Assembly (NCBI RefSeq): GCF_000723465.1
Contig: NZ_HF545617.1
Coordinates: 1-64,000, forward strand
Direction of reading: 5' to 3'
Source: Ruminococcus bicirculans (ex Wegman et al. 2014)
GTDB taxonomy: Bacteria; Bacillota; Clostridia; Oscillospirales; Ruminococcaceae
DNA length: 64,000 bases
Shown: positions 8,455-17,500 of the stretch, piece by piece
Numbering within the stretch: the first letter of the stretch is position 1
How the letters are laid out: each line of letters begins with the position of its first letter
Translations under genes and position numbers: made by a program
Notes under the pieces: generated by a model
Seen by the model: the letters and a program-made list of their open reading frames with translations, nothing else
Databases searched by the model: none
What the model was told of the DNA's origin: nothing

Positions 8455-8493
8455 TTGACTTTGATTTTGAAGTATGTTATTATTTTAACATAC
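8455..8493 (+). promoter_or_regulatory. pfl promoter with overlapping Rex-like operator
   Basis: TTGACT (8455-8460), 17 bases, TATTAT (8478-8483). A perfect 8-base inverted repeat, GTATGTTA-N6-TAACATAC (8472-8493), covers the -10. Its core TGTTA-N6-TAACA matches the redox repressor Rex consensus of clostridia (TTGTTAA-N4-TTAACAA). The inferred role is repression when NADH/NAD is low and release when NADH accumulates. The rex gene is not in the window. Confidence 0.7.
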
Positions 8494-8578
8494 GAGCGGT
8501 AGTATTATTAATAGGTATGCAATACTGAATATTGAGGTAATATGTGCTGCCCGAAATCTTATGTCAGGAGAGTATAAA

Positions 8579-10657
8579 ATGGAAAGACAGTTTTATGACG
8601 AATGGGAAGGCTTTAAGCCCGGCAGATGGTCAAACACTTCTATCAATCTTCGTGATTTTATCCAGAAGAACTTCACACCATATGACGGTGACGACAGCTT
8701 CCTTACAGGCCCTACAGAAGCAACTACTAAGCTCTGGGAACAGGTAATGGAGCTTTCAAAGAAGGAGAGAGAAGCCGGCGGTGTTCTCGATATGGACACT
8801 AAGATCGTTTCTACTATCACCTCACACGGCCCTGGTTACCTTAACAAGGATCTTGAAAAGATCGTTGGTTTCCAGACTGACAAGCCTTTCAAGCGTTCTC
8901 TTCAGCCTTTCGGCGGTATCAGAATGGCTATGAATGCTTGCGAGCAGAACGGCTACACAGTTGATCCTGAAGTTGTAAAGATCTTTACTGAATATAGAAA
9001 AACTCACAATCAGGGCGTTTTTGACGCTTACACACCTGAGATGAAGCTTGCCAGACACGCTGCTATCATCACAGGTCTTCCAGACGCTTACGGCAGAGGA
9101 AGAATCATAGGCGACTACAGAAGAGTTGCTCTTTATGGTATAGACTATCTCGTTGAGGACAAGAAGGATCAGCTTGCTACTTCACTGGTAAGAATGACTT
9201 CTAAGAACATCAGACTCAGAGAAGAGCTTTCTGAGCAGATCAGAGCCCTTGGCGAACTCAAGAAGCTTGGCGAGATCTACGGCTACGATATCTCTCGTCC
9301 TGCTAAGAACGCTAAGGAAGCTATCCAGTGGCTGTACTTCGGCTACCTTGCTGCTGTTAAGGAGCAGAACGGTGCTGCTATGTCACTTGGCAGAACTTCT
9401 ACATTTATTGATATATACATCAAGAGAGATATGGACAGAGGTATCCTCACAGAGCAGGAGGCTCAGGAGCTTGTTGACCACTTCATCATGAAGCTCAGAC
9501 TTGTTAAGTTCGCTAGAACACCTGAGTATAACTCACTGTTCTCAGGCGACCCAACTTGGGTAACAGAGTCTATCGGCGGTGTTTCTATCGACGGCGTTCC
9601 AATGGTAACAAAGACTTCATTCAGATATCTCCACACACTTGAGAACCTTGGTCCTGCACCAGAGCCAAACATGACAGTTCTGTGGAGCACAAAGCTTCCT
9701 TTAAACTTCAAGAAGTTCTGTGCTAAGACTTCTATCAAGACTTCTGCTATCCAGTACGAGAACGACGACCTTATGAGAGTTACACACGGCGATGACTACG
9801 CTATCGCTTGCTGTGTATCTTCAATGAGGATCGGTAAGGAAATGCAGTTCTTCGGTGCAAGAGCTAACCTTGCTAAGTGCTTGCTTTATGCTATCAACGG
9901 CGGTGTTGACGAAAGACTTAAGATACAGGTTGGTCCTAAGTATCGTCCAGTTACAGGCGATTACCTCGATTATGATGATGTAATGGCTAAGTATGACGAT
10001 ATGATGGAGTGGCTGGCTGGTCTGTATGTAAATACACTGAACGTTATCCACTATATGCACGACAAGTATTCTTATGAGAGAGTTCAGATGGCTCTTCATG
10101 ACAGAGATGTTAAGAGATACTTCGCTACTGGTATCGCTGGTCTGTCAGTTGTTGCTGACTCACTTTCTGCTATCAAGTACGCTAAGGTAAAGTGCATCAG
10201 AGATGAGGACGGAATCGTTACAGATTACGAAGTTGAGGGCGATTTCCCTAAGTATGGCAACAACGACGAGAGAGTTGACAAGATCGCAGTTGACCTCGTT
10301 AGAACATTTATGGACAAGATCAGAAAGCACCACACATACAGAGATGGTGTTCCTACAATGTCTATCCTTACTATCACATCTAACGTTGTTTATGGTAAGA
10401 AGACTGGTTCTACACCTGACGGAAGAAAGATCGGTGTGCCTCTTGCTCCTGGTGCTAACCCAATGCACGGCAGAGATACTCACGGTGCATCTGCATCACT
10501 TTCTTCAGTTGCTAAGCTGCCATTCAGACACGCTCAGGACGGTATCTCAAACACATTCTCTATCATTCCTGACGCTCTTGGCAAGGACGACAAGGTATTC
10601 ATGGGCGACCTTGATATCGAAAGCATAGCTAAGGAGCTTAACGAAGATGGGGTTTAA
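8579..10657 (+). CDS. pflB: Pyruvate formate-lyase catalytic core lacking its glycyl-radical domain
   Basis: This is clearly formate acetyltransferase (pyruvate + CoA to formate + acetyl-CoA). The catalytic pair sits in YAIACCVSS (C411, C412; E. coli C418/C419), followed by the [10 protein letters not shown] block. From the ATG at 8579 (AGGAG upstream) it is 692 aa. The family is usually about 740-760 aa and ends with a hairpin carrying the radical Gly in RVSGYAV. Here the chain follows the family through [18 protein letters not shown], then stops after ELNEDGV, just before that domain. The missing domain is encoded separately at 10950-11201. The reading frame is otherwise intact and codon choice looks like that of a highly expressed gene, so this does not look like a decaying pseudogene. 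Confidence 0.93.
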   Translation: MERQFYDEWEGFKPGRWSNTSINLRDFIQKNFTPYDGDDSFLTGPTEATTKLWEQVMELSKKEREAGGVLDMDTKIVSTITSHGPGYLNKDLEKIVGFQTDKPFKRSLQPFGGIRMAMNACEQNGYTVDPEVVKIFTEYRKTHNQGVFDAYTPEMKLARHAAIITGLPDAYGRGRIIGDYRRVALYGIDYLVEDKKDQLATSLVRMTSKNIRLREELSEQIRALGELKKLGEIYGYDISRPAKNAKEAIQWLYFGYLAAVKEQNGAAMSLGRTSTFIDIYIKRDMDRGILTEQEAQELVDHFIMKLRLVKFARTPEYNSLFSGDPTWVTESIGGVSIDGVPMVTKTSFRYLHTLENLGPAPEPNMTVLWSTKLPLNFKKFCAKTSIKTSAIQYENDDLMRVTHGDDYAIACCVSSMRIGKEMQFFGARANLAKCLLYAINGGVDERLKIQVGPKYRPVTGDYLDYDDVMAKYDDMMEWLAGLYVNTLNVIHYMHDKYSYERVQMALHDRDVKRYFATGIAGLSVVADSLSAIKYAKVKCIRDEDGIVTDYEVEGDFPKYGNNDERVDKIAVDLVRTFMDKIRKHHTYRDGVPTMSILTITSNVVYGKKTGSTPDGRKIGVPLAPGANPMHGRDTHGASASLSSVAKLPFRHAQDGISNTFSIIPDALGKDDKVFMGDLDIESIAKELNEDGV

Positions 10658-10874
10658 TGTTAAAAAGGACGAGGACGAGGCTCAGGTAAACGAGCTTGTT
10701 GACGTCATTGACAGACTTATGATGGGCGGTCAGGGTCATCTTACGATAGACATTGACGAAACTGAAGAAGGTCTGAACGTTAAAACTTACAGCACTTCCG
10801 ATTGTGGCGGTGACGGCAAGACGGCTTGCTGTCAGCCTACAGAAGAGGACGCTGTTGACAGAGATGAAGATTAA
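10647..10874 (+). CDS. 75-aa partial look-alike of the glycyl-radical domain, no radical loop
   Basis: The start overlaps the pflB 3' end by 11 bases in the +1 frame, with AAGGAG ten bases upstream (10631-10636), so translation is probably coupled. Residues 13-37 ([20 protein letters not shown]..) resemble the first half of the glycyl-radical domain encoded next ([22 protein letters not shown]). The second half, which should carry RVSGYAV, is replaced by an acidic Cys-containing tail (C53, C61, C62). It cannot carry the radical. It may be a structural filler, a docking or protective partner for the split enzyme, or a remnant of the original C-terminus. Function is unknown. Confidence 0.75.
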   Translation: MGFNVKKDEDEAQVNELVDVIDRLMMGGQGHLTIDIDETEEGLNVKTYSTSDCGGDGKTACCQPTEEDAVDRDED

Positions 10875-10886
10875 CTCCCTATTTTA

Positions 10887-10909
10887 GAAAACGGCGGAGG
10901 TTCGTTTTC
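10887..10909 (+). other. Perfect RNA hairpin between the two small pfl genes
   Basis: GAAAACG, a 9-base loop, CGTTTTC. No T run follows directly. Its position suggests a processing or partial-termination site that sets the dose of the radical subunit relative to the core. Confidence 0.5.
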
Positions 10910-10949
10910 CACTTGTTTTCCATAAATACTAAGAAAGGAATGTAATACA

Positions 10950-11201
10950 ATGGCAAACTTTGAACCAACAGAGGCACAGATAGACAACCTTATCGGACTT
11001 CTTGACGGATATGCTGAAAAAGGCGGTCATCACCTTAATGTAAATGTACTTAACAGAGAAACTCTTCTGGACGCTCAGGCTCACCCTGAGAAGTATCCAC
11101 AGCTCACTATCAGAGTTTCAGGCTACGCTGTAAATTTTGTAAAACTTACTAAGGAGCAGCAGGACGACGTTATTTCAAGAACGTTCCACAAGAGCCTTTA
11201 A
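10950..11201 (+). CDS. Stand-alone glycyl-radical domain (GrcA-like radical subunit of PFL)
   Basis: This 83-aa protein is essentially the missing C-terminus of pyruvate formate-lyase. It reads ..[18 protein letters not shown].. then [14 protein letters not shown] with the radical Gly at position 58, and ends [17 protein letters not shown], as PFL proteins do. It has its own ribosome site (AAGGAA, nine bases before the ATG). E. coli GrcA (YfiD) is a similar free domain, but there it is a spare part for oxygen-damaged full-length PFL. Here the only PFL core in the window lacks the domain, so this subunit should be obligatory. PflA, encoded next, should install the radical. Confidence 0.92.
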   Translation: MANFEPTEAQIDNLIGLLDGYAEKGGHHLNVNVLNRETLLDAQAHPEKYPQLTIRVSGYAVNFVKLTKEQQDDVISRTFHKSL

Positions 11202-11365
11202 TTTGAGCTTTGCCGCATAGAATGAGTTTCTTTGCGGATAATATGCACACGGGCGGTCGGCGTCGTCTTACATGGAACATCTTGTTTTATGTGGATGAGA
11301 GCTGCCGCTCGTTTGTTACTTTTTGTGGATAGGTGTGCGGTGATATAAATTTGTGAGCGAGCAGA

Positions 11366-11396
11366 AACGGGACGTCGAGGGCGCCGTCCCCTACAG
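11366..11396. repeat. Inverted GTAGGGG-family palindrome before pflA
   Basis: CGGGACGTCGAGGGCGCCGT followed by CCCCTAC is the reverse-strand form of the GTAGGGGCTGGCGCCCTCG module at 1151 and 40711. The rest of the 255-base gap holds no recognised signal. Confidence 0.7.
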
Positions 11397-11457
11397 AATG
11401 GTTTGTGCAGGCTGAACGGGCGTGCGTTTATGTGAAATAAAAAAGGAGGGATATCCC

Positions 11458-12201
11458 ATGGAGGGATTTATACATTCTACGGAAAGCTTTGGTACGGTGG
11501 ACGGACCGGGGATAAGGTTTGTTATTTTCTTTCAGGGCTGTCCTATGCGGTGTCTTTACTGCCACAATCCTGATACTTGGAAGATAGGCACTGGTACAAA
11601 GAGGACGGTTGAAAGTCTGCTGGCGGAATATGACTCGGTAAAAGAGTTCATGAAAAACGGCGGAATTACCTGCACGGGCGGTGAGCCTCTGGTACAAATA
11701 GACTTTGTTACGGAGCTTTTTGAAAAGGCTAAGGAAAAGGGGATACACACTTGTCTTGACAGCTCGGGCATCACTTTTACGCCTGACAGCACGGAAAAGT
11801 TTGAAAGGCTTTGCAAATGCACTGACCTTGTTATGCTGGATATCAAGCATATTGACCGTGAGGAACACAAGAAGCTTACGGGGCATTACAATGACAACAT
11901 TCTTGCGTTTGCAAAGTTTTTGTCGGAGTATGGTGTGCCTATATGGATACGTCATGTTGTTGTGCCGGGTATCACGGACAAGGAAGAATATCTTTTCAGG
12001 CTGGGTGAGTTTATCTCACAGCTCAAGACTTTGAAAGCGCTTGACGTTCTGCCTTACCACACTATGGGCAAGGTGAAGTATGAGCAGCTAGGTATAGATT
12101 ATCCTCTTGGTGACACGCCGCCTCTTGACAAGGAGGACGCTGTTAAGGCGAGAGATGTTATCATGAGAGGGCTTAAAGCGGCGTTGAAAAAGAGAAAATA
12201 G
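11458..12201 (+). CDS. pflA: Pyruvate formate-lyase activating enzyme (radical SAM)
   Basis: PflA uses a 4Fe-4S cluster and S-adenosylmethionine to abstract hydrogen from the PFL glycine. The ATG at 11458 follows AAAGGAGGG and gives 247 aa, normal for the family. The N-terminus carries TVDGPGIRF and the cluster motif CPMRCLYC (C28, C32, C35), CX3CX2C. CTGGEPL and a WIRHVVVPG block follow. Its substrate here should be the separate 83-aa radical subunit rather than a domain of PflB. It may be read through from pfl or have its own promoter, which is not obvious. A terminator follows. Confidence 0.96.
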   Translation: MEGFIHSTESFGTVDGPGIRFVIFFQGCPMRCLYCHNPDTWKIGTGTKRTVESLLAEYDSVKEFMKNGGITCTGGEPLVQIDFVTELFEKAKEKGIHTCLDSSGITFTPDSTEKFERLCKCTDLVMLDIKHIDREEHKKLTGHYNDNILAFAKFLSEYGVPIWIRHVVVPGITDKEEYLFRLGEFISQLKTLKALDVLPYHTMGKVKYEQLGIDYPLGDTPPLDKEDAVKARDVIMRGLKAALKKRK

Positions 12202-12207
12202 TATTTT

Positions 12208-12240
12208 AGACGAGTGGACTTCGGTCTGCTCGTTTTTTTG
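12208..12240 (+). terminator. Rho-independent terminator after pflA
   Basis: ACGAGTGGACTTCGGTCTGCTCGT stem-loop with a TTCG loop, then seven T. A near copy occurs after the next gene at 12967. Confidence 0.9.
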
Positions 12241-12298
12241 TGTAAAAGTATATATTTTTCTCGACAAGTTTTTGAAAATATTCTGCATATTTGGATAA

Positions 12299-12327
12299 TT
12301 GACGGCAGGCTTAAAATATGGTAAAAT
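12299..12327 (+). promoter_or_regulatory. Promoter of the DUF2798 gene
   Basis: TTGACG (12299-12304), 17 bases, TAAAAT (12322-12327). About 135 bases of leader follow, with no recognised element beyond a CAATAGAATATTG hairpin. Confidence 0.65.
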
Positions 12328-12462
12328 AAATAAGTAAGGAATACAGCAATAGAATATTGTTAGGACAGGTTTATATTGGAAACGCACATTCTCTGAATGA
12401 TAACGAACAACACAGCGTCTGCGAAAGGGCTGTAGGTTTGATATCATAAGGAGGATTTTTTT

Positions 12463-12960
12463 ATGCCAAAGAATTTGTTTCAGGAGATAGTTTTTACGGT
12501 GCTGATGGTGTTTGTGATGGTATACGCCATGATATGCTACAACATTGCACTCAACATGGGCGGAATGTCAAATGCCGTATTTCTCAAGGCTTTTCACGAG
12601 CTTGTGATAATGGCTCCGATAGCTTTTGTTCTTGACTTTTTTGCTGTGGGAAAGATAGCAAAGAAAAAGGCTTTCAGCATTGTTGATGTGAGAAAGGATA
12701 ATCCTTTTCATCTTGTGCTTGCCATATCTGTTATCTCTGTTATTTTTATGTGCCCACTCATGAGCCTTGCGGCTACGCTGCTTTTTAAGGACGCAGGCAG
12801 GGAAGTTATTGCGGTATGGTTAGAAACAACGGTTATGAATTTTCCTATGGCTCTTTGCTGGCAGCTTTTCTTTGCAGGCCCTATAGTGAGGTTTGTTTTC
12901 GGACTTATTTTCAGAGAGCGTGAACAGAAAAGCGAGGCTGTATCTGCAGCTGCGGAATAA
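12463..12960 (+). CDS. DUF2798 family membrane protein
   Basis: This 165-aa protein has four predicted membrane segments arranged as two related pairs, the pattern of DUF2798. It begins with a typical family sequence (PKNLFQEIVFTVLMVFVMVY, then AMICYNIALNMGG). The pairs are about residues 9-30 plus 45-65, and 80-102 plus 118-142. It is a single-gene unit with GGAGG upstream, its own promoter, and a terminator at 12967 nearly identical to that of pflA. Molecular function of the family is unknown. Confidence 0.85.
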   Translation: MPKNLFQEIVFTVLMVFVMVYAMICYNIALNMGGMSNAVFLKAFHELVIMAPIAFVLDFFAVGKIAKKKAFSIVDVRKDNPFHLVLAISVISVIFMCPLMSLAATLLFKDAGREVIAVWLETTVMNFPMALCWQLFFAGPIVRFVFGLIFREREQKSEAVSAAAE

Positions 12961-12966
12961 GGTTTT

Positions 12967-12998
12967 TACGAGTGGACTTCAGTCTGCTCGTTTTTTAT
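12967..12998 (+). terminator. Rho-independent terminator after the DUF2798 gene
   Basis: ACGAGTGGACTTCAGTCTGCTCGT stem-loop followed by six T, differing by one loop base from the terminator at 12208. Confidence 0.9.
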
Positions 12999-13039
12999 TT
13001 TACACTGAAAAATAAAAACTAAAAAAAGTGTTAAAAGCC

Positions 13040-13068
13040 TTTACAAAGGCAGGCGGTTGTGTTATAAT
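13040..13068 (+). promoter_or_regulatory. carA promoter
   Basis: TTTACA (13040-13045), 17 bases, TATAAT (13063-13068). Its position shows that an upstream ATG at 13028 in the carA frame is not the real start. Confidence 0.85.
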
Positions 13069-13108
13069 AGTAATCGTAAAAATTTGCGTGAAAAAGGAGG
13101 AGCTTATA

Positions 13109-14188
13109 GTGCAGAAGGCGTATCTGATTTTGGAGAACGGTACTATTTTCGAGGGTAAAAGTTTCGGCGCAGCTGGCGAAGCTATTGGCGAAATTGTTTT
13201 TACTACGGCTATGACAGGCTATCTCGAAACACTTACTGACCCTAGTTACTACGGACAGATAGTTGTTCAGACATTTCCGTTAATTGGTAACTATGGTGTT
13301 ATTCCTGAGGATTTTGAAAGTGAATGTCCTCATGTTAAAGCTTATATTGTTAGAGATTGGTGTCAAGAGCCTAGCAACTTCCGTTGTGAGGGTGATCTTG
13401 ACACTTTTTTAAAGCAGCATAACATCGTTGGTCTTTACGGTATCGACACTCGTCAGCTCACAAAAATAGTTCGTGAGTCGGGTGTTATGAACGGAAAGAT
13501 CGTTCCTGAGGGTTCAAGCTTCGGCTTGACAGATCTGAAGAACTACACGATAGTTGAGGCTGTAAAGAACACGACTTGCTCGGAGGAAAAGACATTCGAG
13601 CCTGAGGGAGAGGTCAAGAGAAAGGTAGTGCTTTACGATTTTGGTGCAAAGCACAACATTGGAAGAGAGCTTGTTAAGAGGGGCTGTGAGGTAACTGTCG
13701 TTCCTGCATACACAAAGGCAGAGAGGATAAAGGAGCTTGCACCTGACGGCATAATGCTTTCAAATGGTCCTGGAGATCCTGCGGAGAATGTGGAGATAAT
13801 CGAGGAGCTTAAAAAGCTTTCTGAGATGAAGATACCTACTTTTGGAATTTGTTTGGGTCATCAGCTTTTGGCGCTTGCACATGGTGCGATGACACACAAG
13901 CTGAAGTATGGTCACAGAGGTGCGAACCAGCCTGCTGAGAACACTGAAACAGGCAGAGTTTACATAACATCACAGAACCATGGATATGCAGTAGAAAACG
14001 ATTCGCTCCCTGAGGGTGAAGCAAAGGTGCTTTATGTAAATGCCAATGACGGCACTTGTGAGGGTATCAGATATCTCAACGAGCCTGCATTTTCTGTACA
14101 GTTCCACCCAGAGGCTTGTGGTGGTCCGCATGATACTGACTTCTTGTTTGATGAGTTTATTGAGCTCATTGACACTAACAAGAAGTAA
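13109..14188 (+). CDS. carA: Carbamoyl phosphate synthase small (glutaminase) subunit
   Basis: CarA hydrolyses glutamine and passes ammonia to CarB for carbamoyl phosphate, used for pyrimidines and arginine. The GTG at 13109 follows AAAAAGGAGGAG and gives 359 aa, the normal length, starting QKAYLILENGTIFEGKSFG. The C-terminal class I amidotransferase has the nucleophile Cys in GICLGHQL and the catalytic His in QFHPEACGG. carB follows, but only after a 321-base gap that holds repeat sequence, unusual for this tightly coupled pair. Confidence 0.96.
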   Translation: MQKAYLILENGTIFEGKSFGAAGEAIGEIVFTTAMTGYLETLTDPSYYGQIVVQTFPLIGNYGVIPEDFESECPHVKAYIVRDWCQEPSNFRCEGDLDTFLKQHNIVGLYGIDTRQLTKIVRESGVMNGKIVPEGSSFGLTDLKNYTIVEAVKNTTCSEEKTFEPEGEVKRKVVLYDFGAKHNIGRELVKRGCEVTVVPAYTKAERIKELAPDGIMLSNGPGDPAENVEIIEELKKLSEMKIPTFGICLGHQLLALAHGAMTHKLKYGHRGANQPAENTETGRVYITSQNHGYAVENDSLPEGEAKVLYVNANDGTCEGIRYLNEPAFSVQFHPEACGGPHDTDFLFDEFIELIDTNKK

Positions 14189-14237
14189 GCTCTGATTTTT
14201 TGAAGTATAGAAATTATTGATCTCAGTTTCTGCAACA

Positions 14238-14470
14238 GTAGGGGCGAACAGTGTTCGCCCGTGGCTGACGGAATGTGTTTGATATGACTATTGTAGTGTT
14301 CATTATTCGAGCGGCTTTTATATGGGGCGGTCGTGATAGTGAACGGGCGAACGCTGTTCGCCCCTACATTATGTTTTACTGAGGTCGTTAAGCTTTAACA
14401 CAGAGGGCTGCTGGGTGCGGTTTTCGAGAGTGTGAGAAGGGATAACTCCTCACTCCTCACTCCTCACTTT
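14238..14470. repeat. Repeat cluster inserted between carA and carB (copy R3)
   Basis: A GTAGGGGCGAACAGTGTTCG palindrome at 14238-14261 and an inverted copy at 14344-14367 (CGGGCGAACGCTGTTCGCCC) can pair into a long hairpin. The inverse of the tandem GTGAGGAG unit (CTCCTCACTCCTCACTCCTC) lies at 14447-14468. No gene is visible. The gap separates two subunits of one enzyme and ends about 40 bases before carB. Confidence 0.75.
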
Positions 14471-14509
14471 CAGTGTTTCCCTAAACTTTTCAGAAAGGAT
14501 TGAATTTAA

Positions 14510-17500
14510 GTGCCTTTAAATAAAGATATAAAGCGAGTTCTCGTTATCGGCTCGGGTCCTATCGTTATCGGTCAGGCCGCTGAGTTTGACTATGCAGGTA
14601 CACAGGCTTGCCGTGCGCTCAAGCAGGAGGGTCTGGAGGTTATTCTTATAAACTCTAACCCTGCTACTATCATGACGGACAATGCTATGGCTGACAAGAT
14701 ATACATTGAGCCGCTTACTCTTGAAACTGTTAAGAGAGTTATCAAAAAAGAACGCCCTGACAGCCTGCTTTCTACCCTTGGCGGTCAGACGGGTCTTACG
14801 CTTTCTATGCAGCTTGCTAAGGAGGGATTCCTTGACAAGTATAATGTTAAGCTTCTTGGTGCTAACCCTGAAACTATCGATAAGGCTGAGGACAGACAGA
14901 TGTTCAAGGACACTATGGAGTCTATCGGTCAGCCATGTATCCCTTCAAAGGTCGTTAATACTGTTGAGGACGCTGTAGACTTCGCTAATCAGCCTGGTAT
15001 CGGTTATCCTCTTATCATCAGACCTGCTTTTACACTTGGCGGTACAGGCGGCGGTATAGTTAATGATGAAGAAGAACTGAAAGAGATCACAAGAAATGGT
15101 CTTTATCTTTCACCTATCACTCAGGTGCTTGTTGAGAAATGTATCGCAGGCTGGAAAGAGATAGAGTTCGAGGTAATGAGAGACGCTAAGGGCAACGTTA
15201 TCACGGTTTGCTCAATGGAGAACTTTGACCCTGTTGGTGTTCACACAGGCGACTCTATCGTTATCGCTCCTGCTGTTACGCTGGCTGATAAGGAATATCA
15301 GATGCTCCGTTCTGCGGCTTTGAAGATAATCGATACTCTTAAAGTAGAGGGTGGCTGTAACTGTCAGTTCGCTCTTAACCCTGATAGCTTCGAGTATGCT
15401 GTTATCGAGGTAAACCCTAGAGTTTCACGTTCTTCCGCACTTGCTTCTAAGGCGACCGGTTATCCTATCGCTAAGGTCGCAGCTCAGATAGCTATAGGAT
15501 ATACTCTTGACGAGATAAAGAATGCTGTAACAGGCAAGACTTATGCTTGCTTTGAGCCTGCCCTTGACTATGTTGTTGTTAAGCTCCCTAAGTGGCCTTT
15601 CGACAAGTTCGTTTATGCTAAGCGTGAGCTTGGTACACAGATGAAGGCTACTGGTGAAGTTATGGCAATCGGCTCAACTTTTGAGCAGGCTATAATGAAG
15701 GCTGTAAGAGGAGCTGAGATAGGTCATGACTGCCTTATCTCACCTAAGATGCTTGACCTTGATGACAAGACTATCCATGACAGACTTTCTGACTGCACAG
15801 ACGAAAGACTTTTCGTTGTATACGAGGCTCTCAGACGTGGCGTTTCTGTTGATGAGATACACAGCATCTCTAAGATAGACGAGTGGTTTCTCTACAAGCT
15901 CTGCAAGCTTATCGACATGGAAAAGACACTCAAAAATGACTTCAACGAGGAAACTTATCTTGAAGCTAAGAAGATAGGCTATACTGATAAGGTCATTGAG
16001 AAGATAACCGGCAAGAAGATAGAAAAGCCTGTTCATGCTGTATTTAAAATGGTTGATACCTGTGCGGCTGAGTTTGCGGCTATGACACCTTACTTCTACT
16101 CAACATATGACAACGAGGACGAGGCAAGCGAGTTCATTGCAAACAGAGGTCATGACAGAAAGACTGTTATAGTATTCGGTTCAGGTCCTATCAGAATAGG
16201 TCAGGGTATCGAGTTCGACTATGCGTCTGTTCACTGCGTATGGGCTTTGAAAGAAAAGGGATATGACGTTGTTATCGTAAACAACAACCCTGAGACAGTT
16301 TCAACTGACTTTGATACTGCTGACAGACTTTATTTCGAGCCTCTTACCGACGAGGACGTTATGAACATCATCAGAGTTGAGAAGCCTGTCGGCGTTGTTG
16401 TGGCATTCGGCGGACAGACTGCTATCAAGCTTACAAAGCATATGGCTGAACATGGTGTAAACATTCTTGGTACTCCTCCTGACGCTATCGACGCTGCTGA
16501 GGACAGAGAGAGATTTGACGAGCTGCTTGAACAGCTGAAAATAAAGAGACCTCAGGGCTTCACTGTTATGACTTGTGACGAGGCTCTTGAAGTTGCAAAT
16601 AAGATACATTATCCTGTTCTTATGAGACCTTCTTACGTTCTCGGCGGACAGAACATGATAATCGCATTCAACGATGACGATATCAAGGAATACATGGCTA
16701 TCATTCTCGACCAGGGAATAGAGAACCCTGTACTTATAGACAAGTATCTTATGGGCACTGAGCTTGAGATAGACGCTATCTGTGACGGCGAGGATATTCT
16801 TATCCCTGGTATCATGGAGCATATCGAGAGAACAGGTATCCACTCAGGCGACTCTATTGCGGTTTATCCTGCATGGAATGTTTCTGACAGCTTGATAAAC
16901 AGAATTATCGAATGCTCAAAGAAGCTTGCTATCGCACTTAACACAAAGGGTCTTGTAAATATTCAGTATATTGCATACCATGACGAGATATATGTTATCG
17001 AGGTAAACCCACGTTCTTCAAGAACTATCCCTTATATCTCTAAGGTAACGGGCGTTCCTATGGTAGACCTTGCAACTAAGTGTATGCTGGGCGAAAAGCT
17101 CAAGGACATGGGCTACGGCACTGGCCTTTACAGAAATTCACCATATGTTGCCGTTAAAGTTCCTGTATTCTCATTCGAGAAGCTTATCGGCGTTGACAAC
17201 CACCTTGGACCTGAGATGAAGTCAACAGGTGAGGTGCTTGCAGTTTCTAATTCTCTTGAAGAGTCACTGTATAAGGGTCTTACTGCTGCGGGCTACAAGC
17301 TTGGCAAGAAGGGCGGAGTATTCATCACTGTCAGAGATTCTGACAAGGGCGAGATACCACAGACAGCTAAGATGTTCGCTGACCTTGGATTTAAGATATA
17401 CGCTACAAACGGCACTGCTAAGGTGCTTCACGAGCACGGCATTGACGCTGAGGTAGTGGCAAAGATACACGAGAACGAGGACAACAACACTCTCACACTT

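Noticed and set aside
8579-10657. Treating pflB as a truncated pseudogene
   Set aside because: The catalytic residues, frame, ribosome site and promoter are intact, and the missing domain is present as a separate intact gene beside it.
10629-10660. Possible +1 programmed frameshift (GTT TAA) joining pflB to the 75-aa ORF
   Set aside because: The 75-aa ORF has its own AAGGAG and ATG, no slippery or stimulatory signal is clear, and the joined product would still lack the radical glycine.
16301-16843. 180-aa minus-strand ORF inside carB
   Set aside because: Antisense to a highly conserved CarB region with no ribosome site or domain; a codon-bias shadow.
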